64,000 nucleotides of DNA from NCBI RefSeq assembly GCF_001025195.1, contig NZ_AP012325.1, forward strand, positions 620,001-684,000. The letters are read 5' to 3'. The position numbers were made by a program, and so were the translations under genes. The notes beneath the pieces are model-generated. The model saw nothing but the letters and a program-made list of their open reading frames with translations. It searched no databases and was not told where the DNA came from. Each line of letters starts with the position of its first letter. The first letter of the stretch is position 1. This stretch comes from Bifidobacterium catenulatum DSM 16992 = JCM 1194 = LMG 11043 (GTDB lineage Bacteria > Actinomycetota > Actinomycetes > Actinomycetales > Bifidobacteriaceae). Positions 1-8,757 of this stretch are shown here, piece by piece.

Positions 1-1538
1 CCAAGAATCGCAACATCTTTGCCGGGCTGAACAATCTGATAGCGGGAGAATGGGCATTCCCCGGCAATATTGACGGCTGGATCATGCTCTTCGGCACGCT
101 GCAACGGGTCGAATGCCATATCGGTGGCACGTTCAAGTGAGAGAATCTGCTCGCCAGGCATACGAATCGCCACCACGCCATGGTCGGACGGGCCGGTTGC
201 CCAAGCCAGCATGTCAAGCATCTGTTCGCCGCTTGCGGGAGCCAAACAGGTCACGTCAGGAACATTGGCGAACATCGTCATATCGAATGTGCCTGAATGC
301 GTGTTGTCGGCTCCGGAAATTCCCGCACCGAAAATCAGCAGTGTGGCAGGAACATGATTCAACGCCAACTCTTGTTGCAGCTGGTCGAAGGTGCGCTGGA
401 AGAACGTGGCGGAAGTCGCAAGCACGGGGCGGCCGCCCGCTTTGGCGATGCCCGCGGCGAACGCAGCCGCATGCTCTTCCGTAATGCCGGTATCAACGTA
501 ATGCGCGCCCGCACGCTCGCGAAAATCTCGTGTGATGCCGTTCGATCCAGGGGTTGCGGGGGAGATGACCACCAATCCTGGCTCGTTGCTGAAACGGCGT
601 TCCAACGATGCCATGGCCATTTCGCCATAGTATTTGCGTGCGTCGAGCGGTTTGCCGAGTGAGGCCTCCGGATCCTGCCAATGATTGGCCTCGCATTTGC
701 CCGCATGAGGTTGAGGATTGGTCTGATTGCAGCCGTCCGAACCTTTGTCGAACTCCTCGCCATCGTCGAAGCCCAAGCCTTTGGTAGTGTGAATATGCAC
801 TACGATCGGGTGGTCGATACCTTTGACCTCGTTCAACACCTCCACTAGCGTGTCAACATCATTGCCCTGCTCCACGTAGCGGTAATCCAAGCCGAATGCC
901 TTGAACAGGTTCAGTTCCGCCGTGCCATCTGACGCACGTAACTTGGCAAGCTGGCCGTACATGCCACCGAAATCCTCAGCGATCGACATTTCATTGTCAT
1001 TGACGATGATGATGAGATTGCCGCCCTGTTCAGCCGCGTTATTTAGCCCCTCGAAAGCGATTGCTGAACTCAAAGAACCGTCTCCGATAATGGCGACGAC
1101 ATTGCCGATAGCGCTTTCGCCTGTTGCAATGCGTTGCATATCGCGGGTTTTGGCGAGACCGCACGCGAGTGAAATCGAAGTGCCGGTATGACCAAGTACA
1201 AACGAATCATGCTCGCTTTCCAACGGATTGGTGAAACCGGTAACCTCGCCGAATCGGGATTCGTCGAGATACGCTTCGGCACGTCCGGTAAGCATCTTGT
1301 GCACGTAGCTTTGGTGTGACACGTCGAAAATAAAACGGTCGTGAGGCGAGTTGAACACGCGATGCAAGGCCACGGTGAGTTCCACCACGCCAAGATTTGA
1401 GCCGATATGCCCGCCATGCTTCCTGCCGTAATCAAGTAGCGTGGTGCGGATTTCAAAGCATAAATCGCGTAATTGTTGGGCTGAAAGGGCATGTACGTCC
1501 GCAGGAGTGTGAATCGAACTCAAAATGCCAGCGGTCAT
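1..1538 (-). CDS. dxs: 1-deoxy-D-xylulose-5-phosphate synthase-like enzyme, 3' end beyond the window
   Basis: Thiamine-diphosphate enzyme of the DXS/transketolase family; DXS condenses pyruvate and glyceraldehyde 3-phosphate at the entry of the MEP isoprenoid pathway. About 512 codons lie in the window and the C-terminus runs off the left edge. ATG at 1538 follows a GGGAAGGG-like ribosome site. Visible landmarks are GGHIGSNLGVVELTVALH (DXS active-site His region), FDVSHQSYVHKMLTGR, GHTGTSISLACGLAKTRD, the ThDP-binding GDGSLSSAIAFEGLNNA...NDNEMS, and DTGITEEHAAAFAAG with the catalytic Glu. The loop that reads DRAGxxGADGxTH in usual DXS reads FGAGISGADNTH here. The substrate-contacting Arg is Gly and one residue is missing. 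DXS is the best family match, but activity is uncertain. It diverges from the dehydrogenase gene at 1710. Confidence 0.75.
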   Translation of the reverse strand, partial: MTAGILSSIHTPADVHALSAQQLRDLCFEIRTTLLDYGRKHGGHIGSNLGVVELTVALHRVFNSPHDRFIFDVSHQSYVHKMLTGRAEAYLDESRFGEVTGFTNPLESEHDSFVLGHTGTSISLACGLAKTRDMQRIATGESAIGNVVAIIGDGSLSSAIAFEGLNNAAEQGGNLIIIVNDNEMSIAEDFGGMYGQLAKLRASDGTAELNLFKAFGLDYRYVEQGNDVDTLVEVLNEVKGIDHPIVVHIHTTKGLGFDDGEEFDKGSDGCNQTNPQPHAGKCEANHWQDPEASLGKPLDARKYYGEMAMASLERRFSNEPGLVVISPATPGSNGITRDFRERAGAHYVDTGITEEHAAAFAAGIAKAGGRPVLATSATFFQRTFDQLQQELALNHVPATLLIFGAGISGADNTHSGTFDMTMFANVPDVTCLAPASGEQMLDMLAWATGPSDHGVVAIRMPGEQILSLERATDMAFDPLQRAEEHDPAVNIAGECPFSRYQIVQPGKDVAIL

Positions 1539-1709
1539 CGTGCGCAATCACCCTTCCCTACGATCAGTGCAACCAAATGCGAAATCTTATCCCACTGTAT
1601 GCCCCGACGAGGGTGTTTACGGGCAAAGGAGCGCAAAGTCTTCTCAACTTGAGGCACAATAGAGGTGTTTGCAATCGTGAAAAGCCGTTATTCGCAAAGG
1701 AGCGCGAAC

Positions 1710-2699
1710 ATGAAAGCCGTATATGCCACCGGAACGAATTATGATGATCCGCTGTCTATGCTTGAAGTGGGCGATATGCCCGAACTGGAAACCAAGCCAT
1801 TCTGGTCCACCATTCGTGTGAAATCAGCGAGCGTGAACCATCATGACGTGTGGAGTCTGCAAGGTGTGGGGCTTGCCGACGAGCAGACGCCGATGATTCT
1901 CGGCACCGATGCGGCTGGCGTGCTGCAAGAAGACATTCCCGTGAGCAAGGGGCTTAAGGCCGGCTCCGAAGTGGTGCTGTACACGCTCATCGGCACCGAT
2001 GGGGCCGGAGTCATGCCGGGGGAGCGTCGTTCGATTCTTTCCGAACGATATGCGGGAACCATGGCCGAATGCACGCAGGTGCCCAGCGCCAACGTGTTCG
2101 CCAAGCCTGAGAATCTCAACTTCGATGAGGCTGCAGCATTGGGCACCAGCTGGCTTACTGCATATTCTTTGCTGTTCACGTCGGCGAATGTGAAGCCGGG
2201 AGATACGGTGCTTGTTCAAGGTGCCGGCGGAGGCGTGTCGACCGCTGCGATCCAGCTTGCCCATGCGGCTGGATTGGAAGTGTTTGTTACCTCACGTAGC
2301 GAAGACAAGCGCAATCGTGCATTGGAAATCGGCGCTGACGCGGTGTTCGAATCGGGTGCGCGACTGCCTCGCAAGGTGGATGCCGTCATCGAATCCGTCG
2401 GAGCGTCCACTTGGAGCCATTCCGTCAAATCCGTGCGCCCGGGAGGCACCATCGCCATCTGCGGCGCGACCACGGGCGATCAGCCTGGCGCCGAACTTAC
2501 GAGAATCTTCTTCCAAGATATTCGTGTGCAAGGCAATACCATGGGTTCTCGCGAGGATTTCGCACGCCTGTTGAAATTCGTGGAACATGCCGATCTGCAC
2601 CCGGTCATCGACTCCGCATATGCGATCGATGATGCGCGACTTGCGTTTTCCAAAATCGTGAATGGCGACGTTTTCGGGAAAATCATGTTACACATCTAG
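1710..2699 (+). CDS. Zinc-independent MDR-family oxidoreductase (NADPH:quinone reductase-like)
   Basis: 329-residue member of the medium-chain dehydrogenase/reductase superfamily, probably cytosolic and NADPH-dependent. The N-terminal GroES-like half has VNHHDVWSLQGVG and ILGTDAAGVL. The Rossmann half has VLVQGAGGGVSTAAIQLA, matching the quinone-reductase nucleotide motif, followed by GADAVFES and RPGGTIAICGATTG. No cluster of structural-zinc cysteines and no Cys/His catalytic zinc set is visible, which favours the quinone-oxidoreductase/enoyl-reductase-like branch over alcohol dehydrogenases. ATG at 1710 was chosen over an upstream in-frame GTG/TTG region because AAAGGAG sits eight bases before it. 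The true substrate cannot be told from sequence. No terminator is seen before purE. Confidence 0.8.
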   Translation: MKAVYATGTNYDDPLSMLEVGDMPELETKPFWSTIRVKSASVNHHDVWSLQGVGLADEQTPMILGTDAAGVLQEDIPVSKGLKAGSEVVLYTLIGTDGAGVMPGERRSILSERYAGTMAECTQVPSANVFAKPENLNFDEAAALGTSWLTAYSLLFTSANVKPGDTVLVQGAGGGVSTAAIQLAHAAGLEVFVTSRSEDKRNRALEIGADAVFESGARLPRKVDAVIESVGASTWSHSVKSVRPGGTIAICGATTGDQPGAELTRIFFQDIRVQGNTMGSREDFARLLKFVEHADLHPVIDSAYAIDDARLAFSKIVNGDVFGKIMLHI

Positions 2700-2725
2700 C
2701 CGATTGCGTAAAGTAAGCGGTGTTC

Positions 2726-2739
2726 AAGAACATGTTCTT
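2726..2739. promoter_or_regulatory. Perfect 14-bp palindrome upstream of purE
   Basis: AAGAACATGTTCTT is an exact palindrome 23 bases before the purE start and 26 bases after the dehydrogenase stop. Its place between the two genes suggests an operator, but no regulator is identified. It does not resemble the motif shared by purF and purC. Confidence 0.35.
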
Positions 2740-2762
2740 TTGGATTCTTTCGGAGGTCCTTG

Positions 2763-3260
2763 ATGGCAGACAACAAGCCTGAAGTCGCAGTGATTATGGG
2801 GTCGGCGAGCGATTGGGAAACCATGAAGCACGCCTGCGAGATGCTTGACCAGTTCGAAGTGCCGTACATGAAGCAGGTGATTTCCGCGCACCGCACCCCG
2901 GAATTGATGGGTGAATTCGCGCATAATGCCCGTGCCAACGGCCTGAAGGTCATTATCGCCGGCGCTGGCGGCGCGGCACACCTGCCGGGTATGGTGGCGG
3001 CCCAGACTACTCTGCCGGTCATCGGCGTGCCGGTGCGTTCCCATGCGTTGTCCGGCTGGGATTCGCTGTTGTCCATCGTTCAGATGCCGGGCGGTATTCC
3101 GGTCGCCACCACTGCGGTCGGCAATTCCGGTGCCACAAACGCGGGCCTTTTGGCTGTGAGCATTCTGAGCACTACCGATGAGCGTCTGGCCAATGCCCTG
3201 CAGGAATACCGTGACTCGCTGAAGGAAAAGGTGGCTGAATCCAATGCCCAGCTTGTCTGA
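2763..3260 (+). CDS. purE: N5-carboxyaminoimidazole ribonucleotide mutase
   Basis: Class I PurE. It converts N5-CAIR, made by PurK, to CAIR in de novo purine synthesis. The 165-residue length is typical of the octameric bacterial enzyme. The phosphate-binding start IMGSASDW, the active-site SAHRTP and the loop [15 protein letters not shown] are all present. ATG at 2763 is preferred over TTG at 2760 because GGAGG at 2752-2756 then has a six-base spacer. The 3' end overlaps purK by 17 bases if purK starts at 3244, so the two are co-transcribed and probably translationally coupled. Confidence 0.95.
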   Translation: MADNKPEVAVIMGSASDWETMKHACEMLDQFEVPYMKQVISAHRTPELMGEFAHNARANGLKVIIAGAGGAAHLPGMVAAQTTLPVIGVPVRSHALSGWDSLLSIVQMPGGIPVATTAVGNSGATNAGLLAVSILSTTDERLANALQEYRDSLKEKVAESNAQLV

Positions 3261-4413
3261 GGAAACCAACGGCCGTGTTGAAAGGCTGATGCCGGGTGCC
3301 ACCATCGGCATCATCGGTGGCGGTCAGCTTGGCCGTATGATGGCGTTGTCTGCCCGCTATATGGGCTTCCGCATCGGAGTTCTCGACCCGACACCGGACT
3401 GCCCGACTGCGCAGGTGGCTGATTTCCAGGTCACTGCCGAATATGACGACATCACCGCAATCCGCGAACTGGCCGAAAAATCCGATGTACTCACGTACGA
3501 GTTCGAAAACGTGAACGCTGACGCCATCGACGAAGTGCGCGCGCTTGCAGCGGCACCGCAAGGCACCGATCTGCTGCGTGTCACGCAGGATCGCGTCAAC
3601 GAGAAGCAATTCATCAACGACCATGGCACGCCGACCGCACCGTGGAAGGCCGTCAACAGTGTTGAGGAGCTTGACTCGGCACTCGATGAGATTCACTACC
3701 CGGCCGTGCTCAAAACCCGTTCCGGCGGTTATGATGGCCATGGCCAGACGGTACTGAAATCCGATGCCGATCTTGAAAAGGTGCGTGCCCGTGCCGATCG
3801 TGGTGGCGGATTCCCCCCAAGCATTCTCGAAGGCTTCGTTGACTTCGCATTCGAAGCAAGCATTCTCGTTGCAGGCAACGGCAAGGATTACGTGACCTTC
3901 CCGATTGTGCGTAACGAGCATCGCAACAATATCCTGCATATGACCATTGCTCCTGCCGAAGTCAGCGAAGCCGTGGCGAAGGAGGCGCACGAACTCGCGT
4001 TGCGCTTGGCGCAGGGCTTCGAATTGGCGGGCATTCTCGCCATCGAACTGTTCGTCACCAAGGATGAGCGGGTCATTGTCAACGAGCTTGCGCCTCGTCC
4101 GCATAATTCCGGCCATTACACCATCGAGGCATGCTCGTTCGATCAATTCGACGCGCATATCCGAGGCATCGCGGGTTGGCCGCTCGAACAGCCTGAACTA
4201 CTCAAGCCGGCCGTCATGGTCAATGTGCTCGGCCAGCATGTGGCACCGACCCGTGCGCTGATCGCCGAGCATCCGGAATGGAGCATGCACGACTATTGCA
4301 AGGCTGAAGTGCGCCATGACCGCAAGATGGGTCATATTACCGTGCTGACCAACGATACTGAGCGGACCGTGGCCGATCTTGAGCGGACTGGCTGCTGGGA
4401 TGATTTGAAATAA
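3244..4413 (+). CDS. purK: N5-carboxyaminoimidazole ribonucleotide synthase
   Basis: ATP-grasp enzyme that carboxylates AIR with bicarbonate and ATP, handing N5-CAIR to PurE. The 389 residues begin with a short extension, then [16 protein letters not shown] (PurK N-terminal glycine loop). [12 protein letters not shown] (ATP-grasp loop) and [19 protein letters not shown] (metal/ATP-site signature) follow. The start at 3244 overlaps purE. A second ATG at 3289 sits just before the conserved core, but its GAAAGG is only three bases away, so 3244 is kept with some doubt. Two hairpins follow the stop, before the Fur-type regulator gene. Confidence 0.93.
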   Translation: MPSLSEETNGRVERLMPGATIGIIGGGQLGRMMALSARYMGFRIGVLDPTPDCPTAQVADFQVTAEYDDITAIRELAEKSDVLTYEFENVNADAIDEVRALAAAPQGTDLLRVTQDRVNEKQFINDHGTPTAPWKAVNSVEELDSALDEIHYPAVLKTRSGGYDGHGQTVLKSDADLEKVRARADRGGGFPPSILEGFVDFAFEASILVAGNGKDYVTFPIVRNEHRNNILHMTIAPAEVSEAVAKEAHELALRLAQGFELAGILAIELFVTKDERVIVNELAPRPHNSGHYTIEACSFDQFDAHIRGIAGWPLEQPELLKPAVMVNVLGQHVAPTRALIAEHPEWSMHDYCKAEVRHDRKMGHITVLTNDTERTVADLERTGCWDDLK

Positions 4414-4430
4414 ACCTAGACGGTAGGTTT
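4412..4430. promoter_or_regulatory. Dyad AAACCTA-N5-TAGGTTT upstream of the Fur/Zur-type gene
   Basis: A perfect 7-bp inverted repeat with a five-base centre overlaps the last bases of purK and lies about 62 bases before the Fur-family start. The position and size fit an autoregulatory metal-repressor operator, or a small RNA hairpin. It does not match the AT-rich Fur or Zur box consensus that I know. Confidence 0.35.
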
Positions 4431-4471
4431 CGCGCGCCGGCCTTTCCTTCAAGGATTGGTCGGCGCGCGAA
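4429..4471 (+). terminator. GC-rich hairpin after purK, no U-tract
   Basis: TTCGCGCGCCG pairs perfectly with CGGCGCGCGAA across a 21-base interval, with CC/GG possibly extending the stem. It is very stable but not followed by a T-run. It may act as a weak terminator, an mRNA 3' protector for purEK, or an attenuator before the next gene. Confidence 0.4.
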
Positions 4472-4492
4472 GTCATCAAGGATGGACGTAGA

Positions 4493-4894
4493 TTGGCAGA
4501 CGGACGCGTGGAGCGCAATACCAAACAAAAAGAACTGATTCATGATGCTCTGAAGGCGAGCGATGAATTCATTTCCGCACAGGATCTGCATCGCAAGCTG
4601 GAAGACGAAGACGTGAAAGTGGGACTCGCCACCGTATATCGTCAGTTGAACGCGTTGGCTGAGGCTGGGGAAGCCGACACTGTGCGTTTGGAAGGTCAGC
4701 AGCTGTTCCGTCTGTGCGGCGATGATGGACATCACCATCATCTCGTATGCACGAACTGCGGCAAAACCGTGGAAATCGAATCACCATCCGAAACATGGCT
4801 ACGTGGCATCAGTACAAAATATGGTTTTACCATCGAACGGCATACGCTGGAAGTATTCGGACTCTGCTCCGACTGCCAGAACAAGGTGCGTTAG
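4493..4894 (+). CDS. Fur-family metal-responsive transcriptional repressor, probably Zur-like
   Basis: 133-residue Fur-superfamily regulator. The N-terminal winged helix includes RNTKQKELIHDAL, SAQDLHRKL and the recognition helix region VGLATVYRQLNALAEAGE. The C-terminal dimerisation domain has HHHHLVCTNCGK and ends with CSDC, giving two CxxC pairs for a structural zinc. Fur, Zur and PerR cannot be separated with certainty. The His-rich stretch before the first CxxC is normal for the family, and Zur is a guess. Translation is taken to start at TTG 4493, after AAGGAT, because it gives the full winged helix. It sits between purK and the LTA synthase gene on the same strand. Confidence 0.85.
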   Translation: MADGRVERNTKQKELIHDALKASDEFISAQDLHRKLEDEDVKVGLATVYRQLNALAEAGEADTVRLEGQQLFRLCGDDGHHHHLVCTNCGKTVEIESPSETWLRGISTKYGFTIERHTLEVFGLCSDCQNKVR

Positions 4895-5148
4895 TAATTC
4901 CAGCAATCGTAGTGAGAATGTACTCGAATGGCGAAATCATACGAAATGAGATATCGCCATCCAAACTGCCTGTACCCCCATTATGTTTTTGCGTTTTCAT
5001 CGGTATATCCATAAGAAAATCAGAAGAAACTGTGGATGAAATCGATCATTATATCTTTTTGTCAGATATAGTCGCGAAAATGGTGCCTTAGTGTCGCCGT
5101 AAGGCGGGAAACGAAGTGAACTGACACGTTACGAGTGGAGAGACACAC

Positions 5149-7224
5149 TTGACGAACGAATCCGTGAATAACGAGACGATTGAGGAACTGAGGATCTCGA
5201 CGATCGATCCAAACGCACCCGCCAAGGAACGTAAGGAATTCCCCGGGTGGTTGTACGGCGTACTGTTTGTGGTATTCGATATCATCGGCGTGGCCGCGCT
5301 ACAGATCGGCGTTAGCCAAGCCACCACACGCGTCAAGCTATCGAACAACATGTGGCTGACTGGTTGGGGCTTCGTCACCAAAATGTTCACCAGCCTCAAC
5401 TTCGTGGCCGTGCTCAACCTGATTCTGTGGGGCATGCTCTATGTGATACTGCTCATGCTCATCAACCGTTTCTGGATTGCCACTCCCATTTTTTTGGCGG
5501 TGACGTTCATTAGCGCGGTGATTGAACATTTCAAAGTATCCATACGATATGAGGCGATTCTGCCCAGTGACTTGAACTTCCTGAAAGCCGACGCGGGCAA
5601 CCTCATGAGCTTCATGCCGGCCGGAGCGCAATGGACGATTTTGCTTGCGGTTGGAATTTTTGCCTGTTTTGTCTCATTGTTCGTGTTTTTGAATCACCGC
5701 GATGGACGTCATGGCAAGCTGTTTCGTGGGGACGACAAGCAGTCGCGTTCGTTGAATGCGATTGTGCGCCTGTTGCTGATCATCGTACCGGGAACGTTCT
5801 TCACACTGTATTCCATGCAGGTAAGCACCGTTGGATCTTGGGCGAAAAACTTTTCTTCCGCAATGGGCGATATGCCTTCCATGTGGGATTCCGTATACGA
5901 TGCTCAGCGTAATGGTCCGCTGGTGGCGTTTACCCGCCAGCTCAATCCGAGAGTCATGGTCAAGCCGGATAATTATTCCGAGGAAACCATGAAGGATGTC
6001 GCGGCCCGCTATACGAAGGAAGCGAAGAAGATCAACTCGAAACGCTCCGCGAATATGACCGACAGCACAGTGATCTATGTGTTGTCTGAATCGTTCTCCG
6101 ACCCGTCTCGTGTGCCGGGATTGAAGGTCAACAAGGATTCCATGCCCAACATCCGCTCCATCAAAGAGGACACAACTTCCGGTTTGATGCTTTCGTCCGG
6201 ATATGGTGGTGGAACCGCCAATCTTGAATATATGGGATTGACCGGTTTGAGCATGGCGAATTTCGATTCGTCGCTTACCAGCCCATACCAGCAGCTCGTG
6301 CCGAGCGAGCATTGGACGCCGACCATCAACCAGCTGTGGGGTGCGGCGAAGAATTCCATCGGACTTCATCCGTATGAATCGTCCATGTATTCACGTGCCA
6401 CCAACTATAAGAAGTTCGGATTCTCGCACTTCTATACGTTGACCGGTCCGGACGTCATCTCGCATCAAGACAAGATCGACGATTCGCCGTATGTGTCGGA
6501 TGAGGCCACGTATAAGAGCACCATTGAAGAGGTTGAGAAAACCGACGGCAACCAGTTCCTGCAGGTCATCACCATGCAGAATCACATGCCATACCACGAT
6601 TGGTATAAGAACAACGATTTCAAGGCCGAATCCACTACGGACACTCCTTTGGAGGACGATGAGAAGGAGTCCATCGAAACCTATCAGAAAGGTGTGGCTC
6701 TGACCGACGAAGCGACCGCCGACTTCCTCGACAAGCTCGACGCCATCGACAAGCCGATCACCGTAGTATTCTACGGCGATCATTTGCCAGGCATTTATTC
6801 GTCCGCTTCCGAAGATGATAACAATTCGCTTGCCTTGCACCTGACAGATTATTTCATCTGGTCCAACAAGGCGTCCAGCTCGCAAGGCAACGAGATTGAC
6901 AACGCCGACTATTCGTCGCCGAACTTCTTCGTGGCGCAGGCCGCCGAGCATATGGACGCCAAGGTGTCCCCATATCTGGCGTTCCTCACGCAAATGCATG
7001 AGAAGATCTCCGCCATGGAGCCGCCAGTCGTCAACAATATCCAAGGATGGGACCGTATTCCTGAAGGCCAGAACATTTATCTTGATGCTGACGGTAATCC
7101 CATGGCTGAAAGCGATTTCGATACGGAAACCAAGCAGCTGCTGGCGGATTATCAGCTTATCCAATATGACATTACGTCAGGAAAGAACTATCTGAAAGAT
7201 ACGGATTTCATGCAATTGCCGTGA
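5149..7224 (+). CDS. LtaS-like lipoteichoic acid synthase / sulfatase-family phosphoglycerol transferase
   Basis: 691-residue membrane enzyme that probably transfers glycerophosphate from phosphatidylglycerol to lipoteichoic acid outside the membrane. About five hydrophobic segments occupy roughly residues 30-225, followed by a large extracytoplasmic sulfatase-fold domain. Likely catalytic and metal residues are Glu314 in VLSESFSD, Thr356 in GGGTANLEYMGLTG (LtaS nucleophile position) and Asp544-His545 in YGDHLPG. TTG at 5149 follows GTGGAGAG with normal spacing and precedes a 30-residue cytosolic tail. The 254 bases upstream hold no convincing gene and are AT-rich near 5040-5075, where the promoter may lie. 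A strong bidirectional terminator follows at 7326. Confidence 0.88.
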   Translation: MTNESVNNETIEELRISTIDPNAPAKERKEFPGWLYGVLFVVFDIIGVAALQIGVSQATTRVKLSNNMWLTGWGFVTKMFTSLNFVAVLNLILWGMLYVILLMLINRFWIATPIFLAVTFISAVIEHFKVSIRYEAILPSDLNFLKADAGNLMSFMPAGAQWTILLAVGIFACFVSLFVFLNHRDGRHGKLFRGDDKQSRSLNAIVRLLLIIVPGTFFTLYSMQVSTVGSWAKNFSSAMGDMPSMWDSVYDAQRNGPLVAFTRQLNPRVMVKPDNYSEETMKDVAARYTKEAKKINSKRSANMTDSTVIYVLSESFSDPSRVPGLKVNKDSMPNIRSIKEDTTSGLMLSSGYGGGTANLEYMGLTGLSMANFDSSLTSPYQQLVPSEHWTPTINQLWGAAKNSIGLHPYESSMYSRATNYKKFGFSHFYTLTGPDVISHQDKIDDSPYVSDEATYKSTIEEVEKTDGNQFLQVITMQNHMPYHDWYKNNDFKAESTTDTPLEDDEKESIETYQKGVALTDEATADFLDKLDAIDKPITVVFYGDHLPGIYSSASEDDNNSLALHLTDYFIWSNKASSSQGNEIDNADYSSPNFFVAQAAEHMDAKVSPYLAFLTQMHEKISAMEPPVVNNIQGWDRIPEGQNIYLDADGNPMAESDFDTETKQLLADYQLIQYDITSGKNYLKDTDFMQLP

Positions 7225-7325
7225 TATTTGGTAGTACGTGCGAATGCTATCAAATATTCGAACATAATCTGAATAACTGTCAATTATAAATAATTGATGA
7301 TTTGTGGGATTGTCAATAATAATAC

Positions 7326-7362
7326 AAAGAAGACCTGTGCTGATTGGGCACAGGTCTTCTTT
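7326..7362. terminator. Bidirectional intrinsic terminator between ltaS-like gene and purD
   Basis: AAAGAAGACCTGTGC and its exact complement form a 15-bp stem with a seven-base loop. A/T at the stem base supplies a U-run for both convergent genes. Confidence 0.9.
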
Positions 7363-7398
7363 GATAATTGATTGCGCGTTTATATTGCGCTCGCTGTA

Positions 7399-8658
7399 TT
7401 ACTGCAATGCCTTGGCGCCAATGTCGTGACGGTAGAACATGCCCTTGGTGTCAAGCTTGTCGATAATCGCATACACCTTGTCTTGAGCGGTCTTGATATC
7501 GGCGGCAGAGGTCTCGACCAGCAGCACGCGACCGGAATTGGCAACCAGGCCTTCTTCGCTACGAGCAACGCCAGCGTAATACACGTGGGAATCCTCGTCG
7601 ACTGGAATCTCAGGAATCGCAGCGCCCTTGATCACATCGACAGGATAGCCGTCGGCGGCGAGTACCACACCAAGCGTGGCATTGTCGTTATCCCAAGTGA
7701 ATTCCGGAGTCTCGCCATTGAGCAGAGCGCTGATGCCAGCGCCGAGATCAGACGTGAGCTTCGGCAGCACGACTTCCGTTTCCGGATCGCCAAAACGAGC
7801 ATTGAACTCGATGACCTTCGGACCGTCAGCGGTGGCAATCAAGCCAGCGTACAGAATGCCAGTGAACGGCGTTCCCTCATCAGCCATAGCCTGAACGGTC
7901 GGCTTTACAATGGTCTCAATAGCGGTATCAACCACATCCTGACCGATCTGCGGAACCGGGCTATACGCACCCATGCCACCGGTATTCGGACCCTTATCGC
8001 CATCATATGCGCGCTTATGATCCTGCGAAATCGGCATCGGCCAGAAATCAGTGCCGTTCACAAAGCTCATCAGCGAGAACTCCTGACCCTCCAGGAAGTC
8101 CTCGATAACAACCTTCGCACCGGCGTTGCCGAAACGATGATCGACGAAAATGTCTTCAAGAGCGGCGATGGCGGTTTCCTCATCCATGGCGACGGTCACG
8201 CCCTTGCCGGCGGCCAAACCGTCAGCCTTGATCACAATCGGAGCGCCATGCTCACGAACATAAGTCGTGGAACGCTCTAAATCGCCGAACGTCTGATACT
8301 TTGCGGTCGGAATGCTGTGACGCTCCATCAGCTGCTTGGCGAAATCCTTGGACCCCTCGATCTGTGCGGCGGCCTTGCTCGGACCGAACGCCTTGATGCC
8401 AGCCTGAGCGAAATCGTCAACGATGCCCTCGATAAGCGGCACTTCCGGACCGACGAACACCCAGTCATAGCCGTTGTTCTTTACGAAATCAATCAGCGCG
8501 GCATGATTGGACGGGTTGATCTGCGTGATGCGGATGCCGTCAAGCTCCATACCTGGATTGCCCGGAGCCACTGTGACTTCGCTGACGCTGCCGCCACGCA
8601 TAAGCGCATGAGCGATGGCATGCTCGCGTGCACCGGAACCGATGACCAGAACCTTCAT
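7399..8658 (-). CDS. purD: Phosphoribosylamine-glycine ligase (GAR synthetase)
   Basis: ATP-grasp enzyme that joins glycine to 5-phosphoribosylamine, the second step of purine synthesis. 419 residues, monofunctional length. The N-terminus MKVLVIGSGAREHAIAHAL is diagnostic. GPSKAAAQIEGSKDFAK begins the ATP-grasp part, and NARFGDPETEVVLPKL is the PurD signature. ATG at 8658 has a consensus AGGAGG seven bases upstream. It lies downstream of purF and purM on the same strand, but a good terminator (8712-8747) separates it from purM. purD therefore needs readthrough or a promoter in the 99-base gap. Confidence 0.96.
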   Translation of the reverse strand: MKVLVIGSGAREHAIAHALMRGGSVSEVTVAPGNPGMELDGIRITQINPSNHAALIDFVKNNGYDWVFVGPEVPLIEGIVDDFAQAGIKAFGPSKAAAQIEGSKDFAKQLMERHSIPTAKYQTFGDLERSTTYVREHGAPIVIKADGLAAGKGVTVAMDEETAIAALEDIFVDHRFGNAGAKVVIEDFLEGQEFSLMSFVNGTDFWPMPISQDHKRAYDGDKGPNTGGMGAYSPVPQIGQDVVDTAIETIVKPTVQAMADEGTPFTGILYAGLIATADGPKVIEFNARFGDPETEVVLPKLTSDLGAGISALLNGETPEFTWDNDNATLGVVLAADGYPVDVIKGAAIPEIPVDEDSHVYYAGVARSEEGLVANSGRVLLVETSAADIKTAQDKVYAIIDKLDTKGMFYRHDIGAKALQ

Positions 8659-8711
8659 GTTTCCTCCTGTTATGTCCCTTCTGGGAAAATCCTATGTTCA
8701 GGAAAGTCTTT

Positions 8712-8747
8712 GGAAATAAAAGGGGGTGGCCGTTATGGCTCACCCCC
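8712..8747 (-). terminator. Intrinsic terminator after purM
   Basis: On the minus strand GGGGGTGAGCC pairs with GGCCACCCCC (one bulge), followed by TTTTATTT. It ends purM transcription 11 bases after the stop and could limit flow into purD. Confidence 0.8.
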
Positions 8748-8757
8748 GTATATGTAT

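Noticed and set aside
4747-5091. 114-residue plus-strand frame running from the Fur/Zur gene into the gap
   Set aside because: It starts inside the regulator gene in another frame, with no ribosome site and odd composition.
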